From Pelolinea sp. (lineage in GTDB: Bacteria; Chloroflexota; Anaerolineae; Anaerolineales; Anaerolineaceae), in the NCBI GenBank assembly GCA_012797975.1, contig JAAZOD010000028.1, forward strand, positions 1 through 64,000: 64,000 bases of DNA, read 5' to 3'. Below the pieces are notes generated by a model. That model had not been told where the DNA came from, searched no databases, and was given only the letters and a program-made list of their open reading frames with translations. Below are positions 26,280 through 35,289 of the stretch, one piece after another. The position numbers and the translations under genes are program-made. Positions within the stretch are counted from its first letter, which is position 1; each line of letters begins with the position of its first letter.

Positions 26280-27374
26280 TTATTTGGTTGGATATCCGCA
26301 GACATCCAGCGCAGCAGAAAGATGATTTTCAAGAGACTCTTCCGGCAGATCTTCAACATGCTCGATGATCAATGTCTTTTTGCCATGCTCTTCCAGGATC
26401 TTTTCATACCCTGCGTGCAGCTCCTCTTTGCTGGCATAAGCAAGATGTGGAGGAAGGTTCACGGAAAGGATCTTTTCAGGAAAGAATTCTTTTGCTTCGG
26501 TGAGGGAAATATTGCCAATAGGAGGAACGGTAAACGAATCGACGATATCAATCTTCGTTTCATGGATCTCTTTCGCCAAATGACGCAAGAGACCATCATG
26601 GTGAACGGCAAATTTTTTACCCGTACCTGCCAGAGCTTGAACATAGATATCATAAATGGGCATGCAGTATTCGCGGTAATACTTCGGCGAAATGAAGTTG
26701 GTGATGTTATCGACCAGCGTGATGTGCTGCGCAGGGCAGCCGGCAGTGATCTCAGCCGCTTTGAGATGGAAGCGGTGTTGAATATCGAGGTATTCCAGCA
26801 GCAGGTCCGGCTTGGTCTTGAAGTCGATCGCAGCCCGCTCCACCGAAGCCAGCTCTACCCAGGCACGTTGGAAAGGTGTTTTATCCACTACCGCAATGGT
26901 GGTGCCACTGGTGCCCAGGTCTTTTTGATCGCCTTCCAATTCATCGTAATTCGGCAGCATGCTTTCAAGCATTTTTTCAAAAATGAAATTGATAACGCGC
27001 CAATCTTCCACCTCTTTCACAAAAAATGTCTTCGCTGAATGAGTAAGCACATTCACCCCCGGATTGATGCCAACGATCGAATCCACGGTACCAAGCGGGG
27101 TTTCAAAGATATGCTGGATCATCCAGACACCATTTTGGCAAAAGCTCTTTTGGGTATAAGCAATATCCTGGTGAAATGGGTTGATCATGTGATCGAAGAA
27201 AAACATGGGTTTATAGGGAGGAACAATGTGCGTGATCCCCATACCCCGTTCAGTCAAACGGCGCAGCATGCCATGCGTGGGTCCGCCGCGCAGCCCGAGA
27301 GCAAAGACAACATCCACCTTATCTGGTTCTTGATTGTTGATTACCGATAAATGACGTTCATAAGGATTCATCAT
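26280..27374 (-). CDS. Uroporphyrinogen decarboxylase-fold protein (MtaA/CmuA-like methyltransferase)
   Basis: The 364-residue chain has the URO-D/methyltransferase fold in place of a heme enzyme: NPYERHL at the start, VDNITNFISPKYYREYCMPIYDIYVQ and FAVHHDGLLRHLAKEI (a candidate zinc-binding histidine pair), and a C-terminal TLIIEHVEDLPEESLENHL. Relatives transfer methyl groups between corrinoid proteins and cofactors. It is the last gene of the ABC transporter operon, 2 nt after the permease, and a corrinoid protein is encoded divergently 7 kb upstream. A zinc site of the usual HxCxnC type is not evident, so the methyl donor or acceptor is uncertain. Confidence 0.75.
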   Translation of the reverse strand: MMNPYERHLSVINNQEPDKVDVVFALGLRGGPTHGMLRRLTERGMGITHIVPPYKPMFFFDHMINPFHQDIAYTQKSFCQNGVWMIQHIFETPLGTVDSIVGINPGVNVLTHSAKTFFVKEVEDWRVINFIFEKMLESMLPNYDELEGDQKDLGTSGTTIAVVDKTPFQRAWVELASVERAAIDFKTKPDLLLEYLDIQHRFHLKAAEITAGCPAQHITLVDNITNFISPKYYREYCMPIYDIYVQALAGTGKKFAVHHDGLLRHLAKEIHETKIDIVDSFTVPPIGNISLTEAKEFFPEKILSVNLPPHLAYASKEELHAGYEKILEEHGKKTLIIEHVEDLPEESLENHLSAALDVCGYPTK

Positions 27375-27376
27375 GA

Positions 27377-28324
27377 TTATTCACCTTTGGTTTCTGGTTC
27401 GTTGGTTGCAATGGATGTCAAAAGCGTGGTTGATTTTCTGCTCTTGCGAACAGCACGGAACACCAAAGCAAAAATTGTGGTGAGGTAAGGCAGCATCAGC
27501 GTGAACTGAGAAGGAATGCCCATATTTTGGATGCGCAACGAAATTCCTTCGGCCAAACCAAAAAGTAAAGAGGTGATCGCCATGGTAATGGGATTTGAAC
27601 CTCCAAAAATCACCGCAGACAAAGCGATAAAACCACGCCCTGCGGTCATATCTTCCACGAACATTTTTAAATATCCCAATGAGAGATGCGCCCCTGCCAA
27701 TCCGCACATCACGGAGCAAATGACGTTCGCGATCCAGCGTATTTTGTTCACCTGGATACCGGTGGTTCCCAACGCCTCGGGATGCTCACCGGCAGCCCGA
27801 AAATAAAACCCATACGGTGTGCGATAGATGAGAAGCCAGAAAATAAAGATCATGACCCAGGAAATGTATACAAAGGCAGAATGGTTGTTGAACAACTGGT
27901 CAAGGATCGGAACATTATCCAAAAACGCAATATGGATGTTAGGGATGCCTTGGATGCGAGGATCACTAAAAGAACCGCGCACATTGAAGAACAAACGCGA
28001 GAAGAACACGGTCGCTTCCGAAGCCAACAGGTTGAGGGCAATTCCGACCACAAACACGTCTGCCTTCAAACGGATCGTGAACAACCCAAAAAGCAATCCA
28101 TAGATCACGGTTGCCATCAATGCAAAAGCGATGCCGACCAGGTAGCTTTCAAAGAGATAGCTTCCCAGTACGGCAAAAAAGGCACCGATCAACATGAAAC
28201 CTTCCAACGAAATGTTGAGGTCACCCGCACTCAAGCTGATCAATCCTCCCAATCCTGCCAGGATGAAAGGAGTGGCCATCCGCAAACCGGTACCTAAAAC
28301 ATCCAAAATAAAATCCAGGTTCAT
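27377..28324 (-). CDS. BMP-type ABC transporter permease (second subunit)
   Basis: The 315-residue protein has eight or more transmembrane helices and matches the branched-chain/ribose permease superfamily, subgroup found with BMP lipoproteins (nucleoside uptake in other bacteria). GLGGLISLSAGDLNISLEGFMLIGAFFAV lies near the start, and EHPEALGTTGIQVNKIRW is the ATPase coupling loop. The start overlaps the preceding permease by 4 nt (ATGA). The URO-D-like gene follows 2 nt after its stop. Confidence 0.9.
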   Translation of the reverse strand: MNLDFILDVLGTGLRMATPFILAGLGGLISLSAGDLNISLEGFMLIGAFFAVLGSYLFESYLVGIAFALMATVIYGLLFGLFTIRLKADVFVVGIALNLLASEATVFFSRLFFNVRGSFSDPRIQGIPNIHIAFLDNVPILDQLFNNHSAFVYISWVMIFIFWLLIYRTPYGFYFRAAGEHPEALGTTGIQVNKIRWIANVICSVMCGLAGAHLSLGYLKMFVEDMTAGRGFIALSAVIFGGSNPITMAITSLLFGLAEGISLRIQNMGIPSQFTLMLPYLTTIFALVFRAVRKSRKSTTLLTSIATNEPETKGE

Positions 28325-29388
28325 TGTTTCACCTCTTCATCCACCAGAATGACGTGTTTTCTTCTTCTGAACAGGATGGAAACGAATTCACGCCCAGTGA
28401 TAAACAGTATCAGTGCTGCAAGCAACACTCCGGTCAGGTCAGAAGGAACGCTGGCAACCTGTTCCATGCCCAAGGCACCGTTTTTAAAGATGCTGAAAAC
28501 AAAACTTACGGCAACGATCGCGATGGGATTGTTTTTCGCAAGCATGGCGATCAAAACCCCATCCCAACCATAGGGGCCTGCGATCGCTTCCCAGAAACGG
28601 TAATTGGAACCGCACACCAGCACCGCGCCGGCCAGCCCCGAAAGAAATCCACTAAGGACCATGGCCTTCATTTGATCCTTGCCAACGTTCACTCCGCCAT
28701 ATTGGGCAAAGCGCGGGTTCAAACCAATCATCTTCCAACGGTATCCTTGATTGGTGTAATTCAATATCCAGTAAATGATAGCTGCAGCCACCAAGGCAAA
28801 AACAATACCGGAGCGCAGATCGATGCTTTTGACCAGATAAGGGAGCGTTGCAGAATCCAGAATGGGAGGGGTGGTGCCGCTCCAGCGGGTGACATCGCGG
28901 AACGGGTAATTCGCCAGGTAGCTGGTGAACATAAAGAAAACCGAGTTCAGCATGATCGTGGAAATGACCTCATCCACTTTCCATTTCACCCGCATGTAAC
29001 CAGGAATGGCCGCCCCCAGAATGCCCATGACCACAGCAGCCAGGATACACAAAGGGAGATGGATATAGAGGGGAAGCCCCACCAATTTATACCCGACCAC
29101 CGCGGCCGCGATCGCACCCAGCTCGATCTGACCCTTCCCGCCCAAATTGTAAATACCGGCATTTGAAGCCACTGCAGCGCACAAAGCGGAAAGGATCAAC
29201 GCCATCGAGCGGTTCATGAGATTAGCAATGGCACTCACGTCGCCCATCGCGTACGAGAACATTGCGGAATACGCCAGCAGCGGATCCTTCCCGATCATTA
29301 AAATAATCAACGCGCCAAAGATCATCGTTGCTAAAAATACCCCTACGATCGAAATTAATGAGTTTGTAGATTTCTGTAGTTTTTTCAC
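28321..29388 (-). CDS. BMP-type ABC transporter permease (first subunit)
   Basis: This 355-residue permease pairs with the next gene product. It has about ten transmembrane helices, the segment NLGGKGQIELGAIAAAVVGY and the coupling loop LNPRFAQYGGVNVGKDQMKAM. Translation begins at GTG 29388; GGAG lies 7 nt upstream, inside the ATPase gene, and the two genes overlap by 4 nt (GTGA). Confidence 0.9.
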   Translation of the reverse strand: MKKLQKSTNSLISIVGVFLATMIFGALIILMIGKDPLLAYSAMFSYAMGDVSAIANLMNRSMALILSALCAAVASNAGIYNLGGKGQIELGAIAAAVVGYKLVGLPLYIHLPLCILAAVVMGILGAAIPGYMRVKWKVDEVISTIMLNSVFFMFTSYLANYPFRDVTRWSGTTPPILDSATLPYLVKSIDLRSGIVFALVAAAIIYWILNYTNQGYRWKMIGLNPRFAQYGGVNVGKDQMKAMVLSGFLSGLAGAVLVCGSNYRFWEAIAGPYGWDGVLIAMLAKNNPIAIVAVSFVFSIFKNGALGMEQVASVPSDLTGVLLAALILFITGREFVSILFRRRKHVILVDEEVKQ

Positions 29389-30956
29389 AGTGAACTCCCT
29401 ATTCTTGGGGTCATGCGTTTAGCACCGGTCATATAAAGTCCGACCTCTTCCGGGGTGACCTGATCGGGTATGAAATTCGCAACGATCTCTCCCTCATAGA
29501 TCACCAAAATGCGGTCACTCAACAGGAACAATTCATCCAGGTCAGCGGAAACCAGCAAGATGGCATTATTCGCTTCGCGTGCATCCAGCAACTGTTGGTA
29601 AATGAATTCAGAAGCGCCGATATCCAAACCGCGGGCAGGCTGAAGCACCAACAAACACGTATGCTTTCCGGAAAGTTCCCGGGCAACCACTACCTTCTGC
29701 AAATTACCTCCGGAAAGGGTCCCCACCACAGTTTCTGGACCCTGGGCAACGATGTTAAATTTTTTGATCAATTCGTCGGTATGTTTCTCGATCTCTTTCC
29801 AGTTCATCACACCCGGTTTCGAAATAAACGGAACGCAATCGTTCTGGTCGATCATCAAATTCTCTTTGATGGTTGCTTTAACGCTGGCGCCAGTGGCCAT
29901 ACGGTCCTCAGGGATCAAGCGGATCCCCAAGGCGCGCAGTTCGGAAGTGGATTTATTCAAAATGGAAGAACCATTGAAAAACACATCACCCTGGTCAATG
30001 GGAACCAAACCAGCCAATGCGTCCATCAATTCTGATTGACCATTCCCTTCCACACCAGCAACGCCAACAATCTCACCAGCTTTCACATCAAACGATACAT
30101 TCTTCACACAAAATGAAGTGAAGGTTTTCTTCACAGAAACATTCTTCGTTTCCAGAACAACAGATTGGTCATGACTTTTCTTTTGTTTTCCGACGGTCCA
30201 TAATTGATCGCGGCCAACAATAAGACGAGCCAGCTCCGGTTCAGTGGTATCTTTGGTATCCAACGTTACCAGCGTTTCACCCTTGCGCATGACAGTGACC
30301 TTGTTGGAAAGGGTCAGCACTTCTTTGAGTTTATGAGAAATGAAGATGATAGTTTTATCCTTCGCCACCATTTCTCGGCAGATATTGAACAGTTCCTCTG
30401 TCTCAAAGGGTGTCAGCACGGCCGTGGGTTCATCCAGGATCAGGATTTCGGCTCCGCGATAGATCGCTTTGATGATTTCAACACGTTGCTGGATACCGAC
30501 CGAGACATCCTGTACCAGTGAATGGAGCGGAATGGTCAAGTTGTAGTGCTCGCAGATCTCCTTCACCTTTTTTTCAGCCCGCTTGTTGTCAACAAAGACA
30601 AGATTCTGCCTGGGTTCATAACCCAAAATCACGTTTTGAAGAACCGTGAATGAGGGAACCAGCATAAAATGCTGGTGGACCATACCAATACCCAATCGTT
30701 TTGCTTCACGGGCAGAAGAGATCGAAACCTCTTTATCATTGAGATAGATTTTTCCTTCATCTGGCTGTTGAACACCATAGAGGATATTCATCAACGTCGA
30801 TTTACCCGCCCCGTTTTCCCCAACGATGGCATGGATCTCACCTTTCTTGACGACAAGATTGGCATTGCGATTTGCACGCACACCACCCTCAAATGTTTTG
30901 TTGATATTTTCCAAACGAAGTAGAGTTTCTGTTGTCATGAGTTCTCGATTTTCCAT
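29385..30956 (-). CDS. BMP-type ABC transporter ATP-binding protein (tandem ATPase)
   Basis: The 523 residues contain two ABC domains, like RbsA. The first has Walker A GENGAGKST and the aspartate box ILILDEPTAVLTP. The second has a degenerate Walker A (GVEGNGQSEL) but a good signature LSGGNLQKVVVAREL. It drives uptake through the two permeases that follow. The start at 30956 has no strong ribosome site; ATG 30938 (MTTETLL) is an alternative. It lies 57 nt downstream of the binding-protein gene. Confidence 0.9.
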   Translation of the reverse strand: MENRELMTTETLLRLENINKTFEGGVRANRNANLVVKKGEIHAIVGENGAGKSTLMNILYGVQQPDEGKIYLNDKEVSISSAREAKRLGIGMVHQHFMLVPSFTVLQNVILGYEPRQNLVFVDNKRAEKKVKEICEHYNLTIPLHSLVQDVSVGIQQRVEIIKAIYRGAEILILDEPTAVLTPFETEELFNICREMVAKDKTIIFISHKLKEVLTLSNKVTVMRKGETLVTLDTKDTTEPELARLIVGRDQLWTVGKQKKSHDQSVVLETKNVSVKKTFTSFCVKNVSFDVKAGEIVGVAGVEGNGQSELMDALAGLVPIDQGDVFFNGSSILNKSTSELRALGIRLIPEDRMATGASVKATIKENLMIDQNDCVPFISKPGVMNWKEIEKHTDELIKKFNIVAQGPETVVGTLSGGNLQKVVVARELSGKHTCLLVLQPARGLDIGASEFIYQQLLDAREANNAILLVSADLDELFLLSDRILVIYEGEIVANFIPDQVTPEEVGLYMTGAKRMTPRIGSSL

Positions 30957-31013
30957 TCATAAAGGATGTGACCAGGAAGGTCATCCTGGTCACATCAAAA
31001 ACAAAATTATGGT

Positions 31014-32081
31014 TTATTGAGGTCGAAATTCAGTAACGCTAATCTCGCCATTGGCGATCTTGGTCTGAAGAGCATTGATTTGAGAAACAATATCGGCCGG
31101 GACCAAATCTTCAGACATAACCAGGTACATGCCACCTTCTTTGACGCCCCAGTTGAACGTATCACCTTTCTTGAGTTCGCCATTCAGGTACATTTCGGTG
31201 AGGTCATGGATGGATACATCACAGGCCTTCATAACGCTGGCGATCGTGTAATCAGGGCTGAGCCAGCGCTGATCGAAACCACCACCAATGATCCAGGTTT
31301 CCGCGCCTTCATTCGCAGCATTGAAACCACCTTCACCACTCAAACCGGCATACATGAAGTTGATATCAGAACCCTTTTCAATAAGGGCCAAGGTAGCTTC
31401 TTTACCTTTGGCAGGATCAACCCAGGAACCAACGAAAATGGATTCCAGTTTTCCTTCGGGGGCAACATATTTCAAACCCTGTTCGTAACCCCAAAGTGCA
31501 CGCTGCATAACCGGAGAATCGACGCCACCAACGTATCCGATGGTTTGATCAGCATTGATGTACTTGAGGTCAGTGCGGGTGGTCATCAAACCGGCCAAAG
31601 CGCCAGCCAGGAAAGCACCTTCATGGTCCTTGTAGCCCAAGGAAACCACATCGGGAGAATCGAGAACGCCATCCAGATAGATATAGAGCGTATCAGGATT
31701 CTGGGGAGCAACCTCGAGCATGGCATCAATGGCTTCAAAACCAAGGACGAAGACGATATTATCGGTTTTGGCTGCATTGGTCAGCAAGGTCTTGTAGTTC
31801 TCATAGTCCAGTTTGCCTTCATAGGTATGGGTAACAGCGCCAAAGTCATCTTCGATCATTGTGATGCCGTTCAGGGCAATATCATAGAAAGCACGATCGC
31901 CGAAGGAATCTGCCACGAACACACCCACGGTAATGGGTTCAGTTTCAGCAGCAGGTTCTGCTTCCGTAGTGGTCTCGTCACTCGCAGCCGGCTCTGTCGT
32001 CTCAGCAGCGGGGCTGCATGCAGCAAGAAGCATTGTTGAAACAAGCGCTAACACAATGAGGGGTAACAAAATTTTCTTCAT
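31014..32081 (-). CDS. BMP family substrate-binding lipoprotein
   Basis: A lipoprotein signal (TMLLAACSPA) and a Glu/Ala/Thr spacer precede a binding domain of the basic membrane protein family: GVFVADSFGDRAFYDIALNGITMIEDDFG, VGYVGGVDSPVMQRALWGYEQGLKYV, FVGSWVDPAKGKEATLALIEKGSDINFMYAG and VMKACDVSIHDLTEMYLNGELKKGD. Known relatives bind nucleosides (PnrA, MED1) or other small cyclic compounds. AAGGA lies 6 nt before the ATG. It is the first structural gene after the regulator. Confidence 0.9.
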   Translation of the reverse strand: MKKILLPLIVLALVSTMLLAACSPAAETTEPAASDETTTEAEPAAETEPITVGVFVADSFGDRAFYDIALNGITMIEDDFGAVTHTYEGKLDYENYKTLLTNAAKTDNIVFVLGFEAIDAMLEVAPQNPDTLYIYLDGVLDSPDVVSLGYKDHEGAFLAGALAGLMTTRTDLKYINADQTIGYVGGVDSPVMQRALWGYEQGLKYVAPEGKLESIFVGSWVDPAKGKEATLALIEKGSDINFMYAGLSGEGGFNAANEGAETWIIGGGFDQRWLSPDYTIASVMKACDVSIHDLTEMYLNGELKKGDTFNWGVKEGGMYLVMSEDLVPADIVSQINALQTKIANGEISVTEFRPQ

Positions 32082-32177
32082 TTTTTTCCTTTTCTTCTTC
32101 CTAAATATAATTTATAAAATGTTTGTTGCGTCTATCTACAAGTTTGCTTGTGCACACCTCCTTCCTATAATTGGTTT

Positions 32178-33323
32178 TCATTTTTTTTGCTTACACCCGC
32201 AACTTTCTCGGATAACCAAAGCAGTTGGTATCGTGAGAGGTTGCCTGGAAACACTCTGTTTGTTCATAAGGGCCAGCAACAACCTGGCACTTTCCTCACC
32301 CATTTTTTCCGCGGAAATGGTGATGCTAGTCAGTGTAGGAGAAACGAAATTGCAGATATCAATATCGTTATAGCCAACGATGGCCACATCTTCCGGAATT
32401 CGAATGGCATGTTCGCGTAAAGCCTTCATTGCTCCAATCGCCAGCATATCGCCTGCTGCAAAAATTGCCGATGGCAAAAGATGTTCTTCGATCAGCTTCA
32501 GACCGGCCAAATACCCGGCCTGATAAGAAAATTCTTTTACATCAACCACGATCCGTTCATCGAATGATAGGCCGCCGTTCTCCAGCGCCTCTTGGTATCC
32601 TTCATACACCGTATGCAGAGTGGGAATATCGAGATTACCGGTCAGCATGGCGATCTTTTGATGGCCATGTCCGATGAGATGCTGTGTACCCTTGAATCCT
32701 GCGCCTTTGCCATCCAAGATTACGGAATATCCTTTTATGTTCGGACGATCAACAAAAACCAGCGGGATCGGAAAATCATAAAATTCTCCCGAATCAAAAT
32801 AATCTATGGTGCTTGGATAGGAGCCCATGGGAGAGAGCAGCATGCCATCCACACGTTTTGCAATGAGCATATCAAAAAACGCTTTGCCCAGTGTTGTATG
32901 CTCGCGGGTATCACAGGTGATCATGAGCACATTTTGTGCGCTCGCCACCTTGCCCGCCCCGCTTAATAGAGATGGATAGAATGGGTTTTGAAGATCGGGG
33001 ACGATGATGCCGAAGGTGTTCGTCGGCAATGTGTTGGTTGCCACCGTGGCAGAAGGGTCATACTCGAGCACCACAGAACCCAAGCCCTGGCGGGTGGATA
33101 TCAGGTTTGATCCTTCCAGCAGTCGATACGCCGCGCGAACCGTATGGAGGTTCACATTGAGGTGATCGGCCAGCGTGCGTACCGAGGGAAGGATATCGCC
33201 GGGTTTGATTTCATTGACAACGATCAACCAACGAATCTGGTCGGCAATTTGAGAAGCAAGAGAACAATTCTCATTCAAACCTACCTGAAGCCGCTTAAAG
33301 ATAATCTCAGTATGATTTTCCAT
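32178..33323 (-). CDS. GntR-LacI hybrid transcriptional regulator
   Basis: The first 75 residues are a GntR-type winged helix (IADQIRWLIVVNEIKPGDILPSVRTLADHLNVNLHTVRAAYRLLEGSNLI) and residues 100-381 a LacI/periplasmic-binding effector domain (GIIVPDLQNPFYPSLLSGAGKVASA, FVDRPNIKGYSVILDGKGAGFKGTQHLI, VAIVGYNDIDICNFVSPTLTSI). This AraR-like layout senses a sugar or similar ligand. The gene lies directly upstream of the BMP operon on the same strand, and a 32-bp palindrome begins 9 nt before its start, between it and the divergent corrinoid gene. That suggests autoregulation and control of both directions. No clear Shine-Dalgarno is visible. Confidence 0.88.
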   Translation of the reverse strand: MENHTEIIFKRLQVGLNENCSLASQIADQIRWLIVVNEIKPGDILPSVRTLADHLNVNLHTVRAAYRLLEGSNLISTRQGLGSVVLEYDPSATVATNTLPTNTFGIIVPDLQNPFYPSLLSGAGKVASAQNVLMITCDTREHTTLGKAFFDMLIAKRVDGMLLSPMGSYPSTIDYFDSGEFYDFPIPLVFVDRPNIKGYSVILDGKGAGFKGTQHLIGHGHQKIAMLTGNLDIPTLHTVYEGYQEALENGGLSFDERIVVDVKEFSYQAGYLAGLKLIEEHLLPSAIFAAGDMLAIGAMKALREHAIRIPEDVAIVGYNDIDICNFVSPTLTSITISAEKMGEESARLLLALMNKQSVSRQPLTIPTALVIRESCGCKQKK

Positions 33324-33331
33324 GGCATTTA

Positions 33332-33363
33332 ACTGATATAGTATTATATAATACTATATCAGT
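33332..33363. promoter_or_regulatory. Perfect 32-bp palindrome in the regulator/corrinoid divergent region
   Basis: The 16-bp arms are perfectly complementary and contain ATAGTA/TACTAT half-sites 8 nt apart. The minus strand has a TTGAAT-N17-TATAGT promoter for the regulator that runs into the palindrome; the plus strand has TATAAT at 33347-33352. It is the best candidate operator of the GntR-LacI hybrid. Confidence 0.7.
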
Positions 33364-33437
33364 AATACTGTGAGAATTCAATATAGAGACCACACTTTTA
33401 ACCATTATTTTTATTTATCATTACGAAGGAGAAATCT

Positions 33438-34073
33438 ATGAATGCTTCATTGAACGAAATCAACCAGGGGATCATCGAAGGAGATTTGAACACTGTTTCC
33501 ACTTTGGTAGAAAAAGCCTTGCAGGAAAAAGTTGAACCGCATGCCATTCTGGATGCCATGACCAGTGCCATGAGCGAAGTGGGACGCCTTTTTGAAACCG
33601 GTGAGTACTTTGTGCCCGAAATGCTGGTTTCAGCGCGCGCCATGCAAAACGGATTGGATATTCTGCAACCGGCATTGACCTTAAAAGATACCCAGCCCAA
33701 AGGGAAAGTCATATTAGGCACCGTCAAGGGCGATTTGCACGATATCGGCAAGAATCTGGTCGCCATTCTGCTGAAAGGTGCTGGCTACAAAGTGATCGAT
33801 CTTGGCTCGGATGTTGCGCCAGAGGCATTTGTCGAAAAGGTCAAGGAAAATGGAAAGTGCGTGGTTGCCCTTTCGGCGCTCTTAACCACCACCATGATCA
33901 ATATGAAAACAGTGATCGATGCACTCAGCACATCCGGTTTGCGCAAGGATGTCAAGATCATCGTTGGCGGTGCACCGGTAACCCAGGAGTTCTCCGCCCA
34001 GATCGGCGCGGACGGTTATGCATCGGATGCCAATAAAGCGGTGCGGCTAGTGGATCAGTTATTGGCACAATGA
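33438..34073 (+). CDS. Corrinoid-binding methyltransferase component (MtbC/MttC-like)
   Basis: The 211-residue protein has the two B12 domains of methylamine- and methoxy-type corrinoid proteins. A four-helix cap covers residues 5-85 (with GRLFETGEYFVPEMLVSARAM). The cobalamin fold covers 88-211, with the GDLHDIGKN motif (Asp99, His101 as lower cobalt ligand) and GGAPVTQEFSAQIGADGYASDA. It carries methyl groups between a substrate-specific methyltransferase and an acceptor enzyme. AAGGAGA lies 7 nt before ATG 33438. No MttB- or MtaB-type substrate methyltransferase lies beside it; the URO-D-like protein of the divergent operon is the likely partner. Confidence 0.9.
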   Translation: MNASLNEINQGIIEGDLNTVSTLVEKALQEKVEPHAILDAMTSAMSEVGRLFETGEYFVPEMLVSARAMQNGLDILQPALTLKDTQPKGKVILGTVKGDLHDIGKNLVAILLKGAGYKVIDLGSDVAPEAFVEKVKENGKCVVALSALLTTTMINMKTVIDALSTSGLRKDVKIIVGGAPVTQEFSAQIGADGYASDANKAVRLVDQLLAQ

Positions 34074-34300
34074 TGGGGTCCATCAACTCAATGTAAGCGA
34101 TTGTGCAAGCAGATCGAAAACAAAAGCTGTAATTCTTGGAATTACGAGTCAATACTTTTGGTTGACCAGATTTTTCCAGGCCTCCCTTACCCATTCTGAG
34201 AACCGGCATTGTTGTTTTCACAAATGTACCTGTCAGAAAGCATGCAACGGCGGTCATAGTATAATTCGGGAACTTTATTAAAAGGCTAGAAATTTACAAA

Positions 34301-34963
34301 ATGGTTTCTTTTAGTCCTCTTCAAGCTGTGATCTGGGATATGGATGGCGTACTCATTGATTCACTACCCACCCACGTTGAGGCATGGCAAGTCATTCTGA
34401 AACGCTTTGGATACGATTACACCTATGAACAAATGACTCCCTTGTTCGGCATGACCGATGTGAATGTTTTAAAGACTCTCAGCGGTGAGCGCTTCACGGA
34501 AAGCGAACGGGGGGCGCTTGCTCAAGAAAAAGAAAGCATCTATCAGGACCTGATCAGCCAGAAGTTGCAACCCTTGCCCGGCGTCATTCCCTGGCTGGAA
34601 AATTTCCGCGCAGCCGGGTTGAAACAAGCGTTGGCCTCCTCCAGCACGGTAAAATCCATATCCATCATCCTCAACGCTCTGCAGATCAATTCTTTTTTCG
34701 ATGCGGTCATCAGCGGGGAAGGTGGACCCAGCAAGCCCAATCCAATGGTCTTTTTGCGGGCTGCAGAGAAGATGACCATCCCCCCCCAGCGTTGTCTGGT
34801 CGTAGAGGATGCGGTGGTGGGAGTGCAAGCAGCAAAAGCAGCGGGAATGCGCTGCCTGGCTGTCACGACCACCAACCCGGAAGAGAAATTGCAGCAGGCA
34901 GATCTCATCGTCGCACGGCTGAATCAGCTCACCATTTCCGCTCTCCAATCCATTCTTGCCTAA
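34301..34963 (+). CDS. HAD-superfamily phosphatase/phosphomutase (beta-PGM-like)
   Basis: The 220 residues show all HAD motifs: IWDMDGVLIDS (nucleophile Asp), LASSSTVKS (Thr/Ser motif), SKPNPMVFL (Lys) and CLVVEDAVVGVQAAKAAGM (acidic pair). The helical cap resembles beta-phosphoglucomutase and sugar-phosphate phosphatases. It lies between the corrinoid gene and the PTS operon, all on the plus strand. A role in removing phosphate from a PTS-derived intermediate is possible. AAAGG lies about 15 nt upstream, so the ribosome site is weak. Confidence 0.85.
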   Translation: MVSFSPLQAVIWDMDGVLIDSLPTHVEAWQVILKRFGYDYTYEQMTPLFGMTDVNVLKTLSGERFTESERGALAQEKESIYQDLISQKLQPLPGVIPWLENFRAAGLKQALASSSTVKSISIILNALQINSFFDAVISGEGGPSKPNPMVFLRAAEKMTIPPQRCLVVEDAVVGVQAAKAAGMRCLAVTTTNPEEKLQQADLIVARLNQLTISALQSILA

Positions 34964-35172
34964 GAATGGATCCGATTTTCATCTTTGGGTTCAATTCACG
35001 TCTGTGAGAGTTAACGCCATATTGTTACGAAAAAACATGCGGTGTGTTATAGTCTAAAAATAATCGGAGTGTCTTTATTATTTGAGGATTTATGGTTATG
35101 TTTGGGAAGAGGTGTGTGTTCATGATGCTCTATTTTCCATTTTCAGGGGGAGAATTGGGAAGTAGAAAATAA

Positions 35173-35259
35173 ATGGTGAGCAATATGGGCTGCACCGGTT
35201 TTATTGGTTTTTCTTTTATCGGCATTATCGTGAATAAAAAATCTACGGTTTACTATTAA
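35173..35259 (+). CDS. Possible leader peptide (28 residues)
   Basis: The short ORF reads MVSNMGCTGFIGFSFIGII followed by VNKKSTVYY: one hydrophobic helix-like stretch and a polar tail. It ends 2 nt before a terminator stem. The ribosome site is weak (GGGAAG about 10 nt upstream). It may be a leader peptide or a small membrane protein; coding potential is not proven. Confidence 0.35.
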   Translation: MVSNMGCTGFIGFSFIGIIVNKKSTVYY

Positions 35260-35260
35260 C

Positions 35261-35289
35261 ATTTCGCTGCCGGGCGAAATATTTTTTTT
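35261..35289 (+). terminator. Intrinsic terminator/attenuator upstream of the PTS operon
   Basis: A 7-bp stem (ATTTCGC/GCGAAAT) with a TGCCGG loop is followed by A and eight T residues. It lies about 100 nt before the first gene of the operon. Confidence 0.75.

Noticed and set aside
32160-32177. Strong ribosome-site-like AGGAAGGAGGTG on the minus strand after the regulator gene
   Set aside because: No ORF of meaningful length follows; only eight codons could be read before a stop.
34129-34145. Small hairpin GTAATTC-TTG-GAATTAC after the corrinoid gene
   Set aside because: The stem is 7 bp, A/T-rich and without a T-tail, so I did not call it a terminator.
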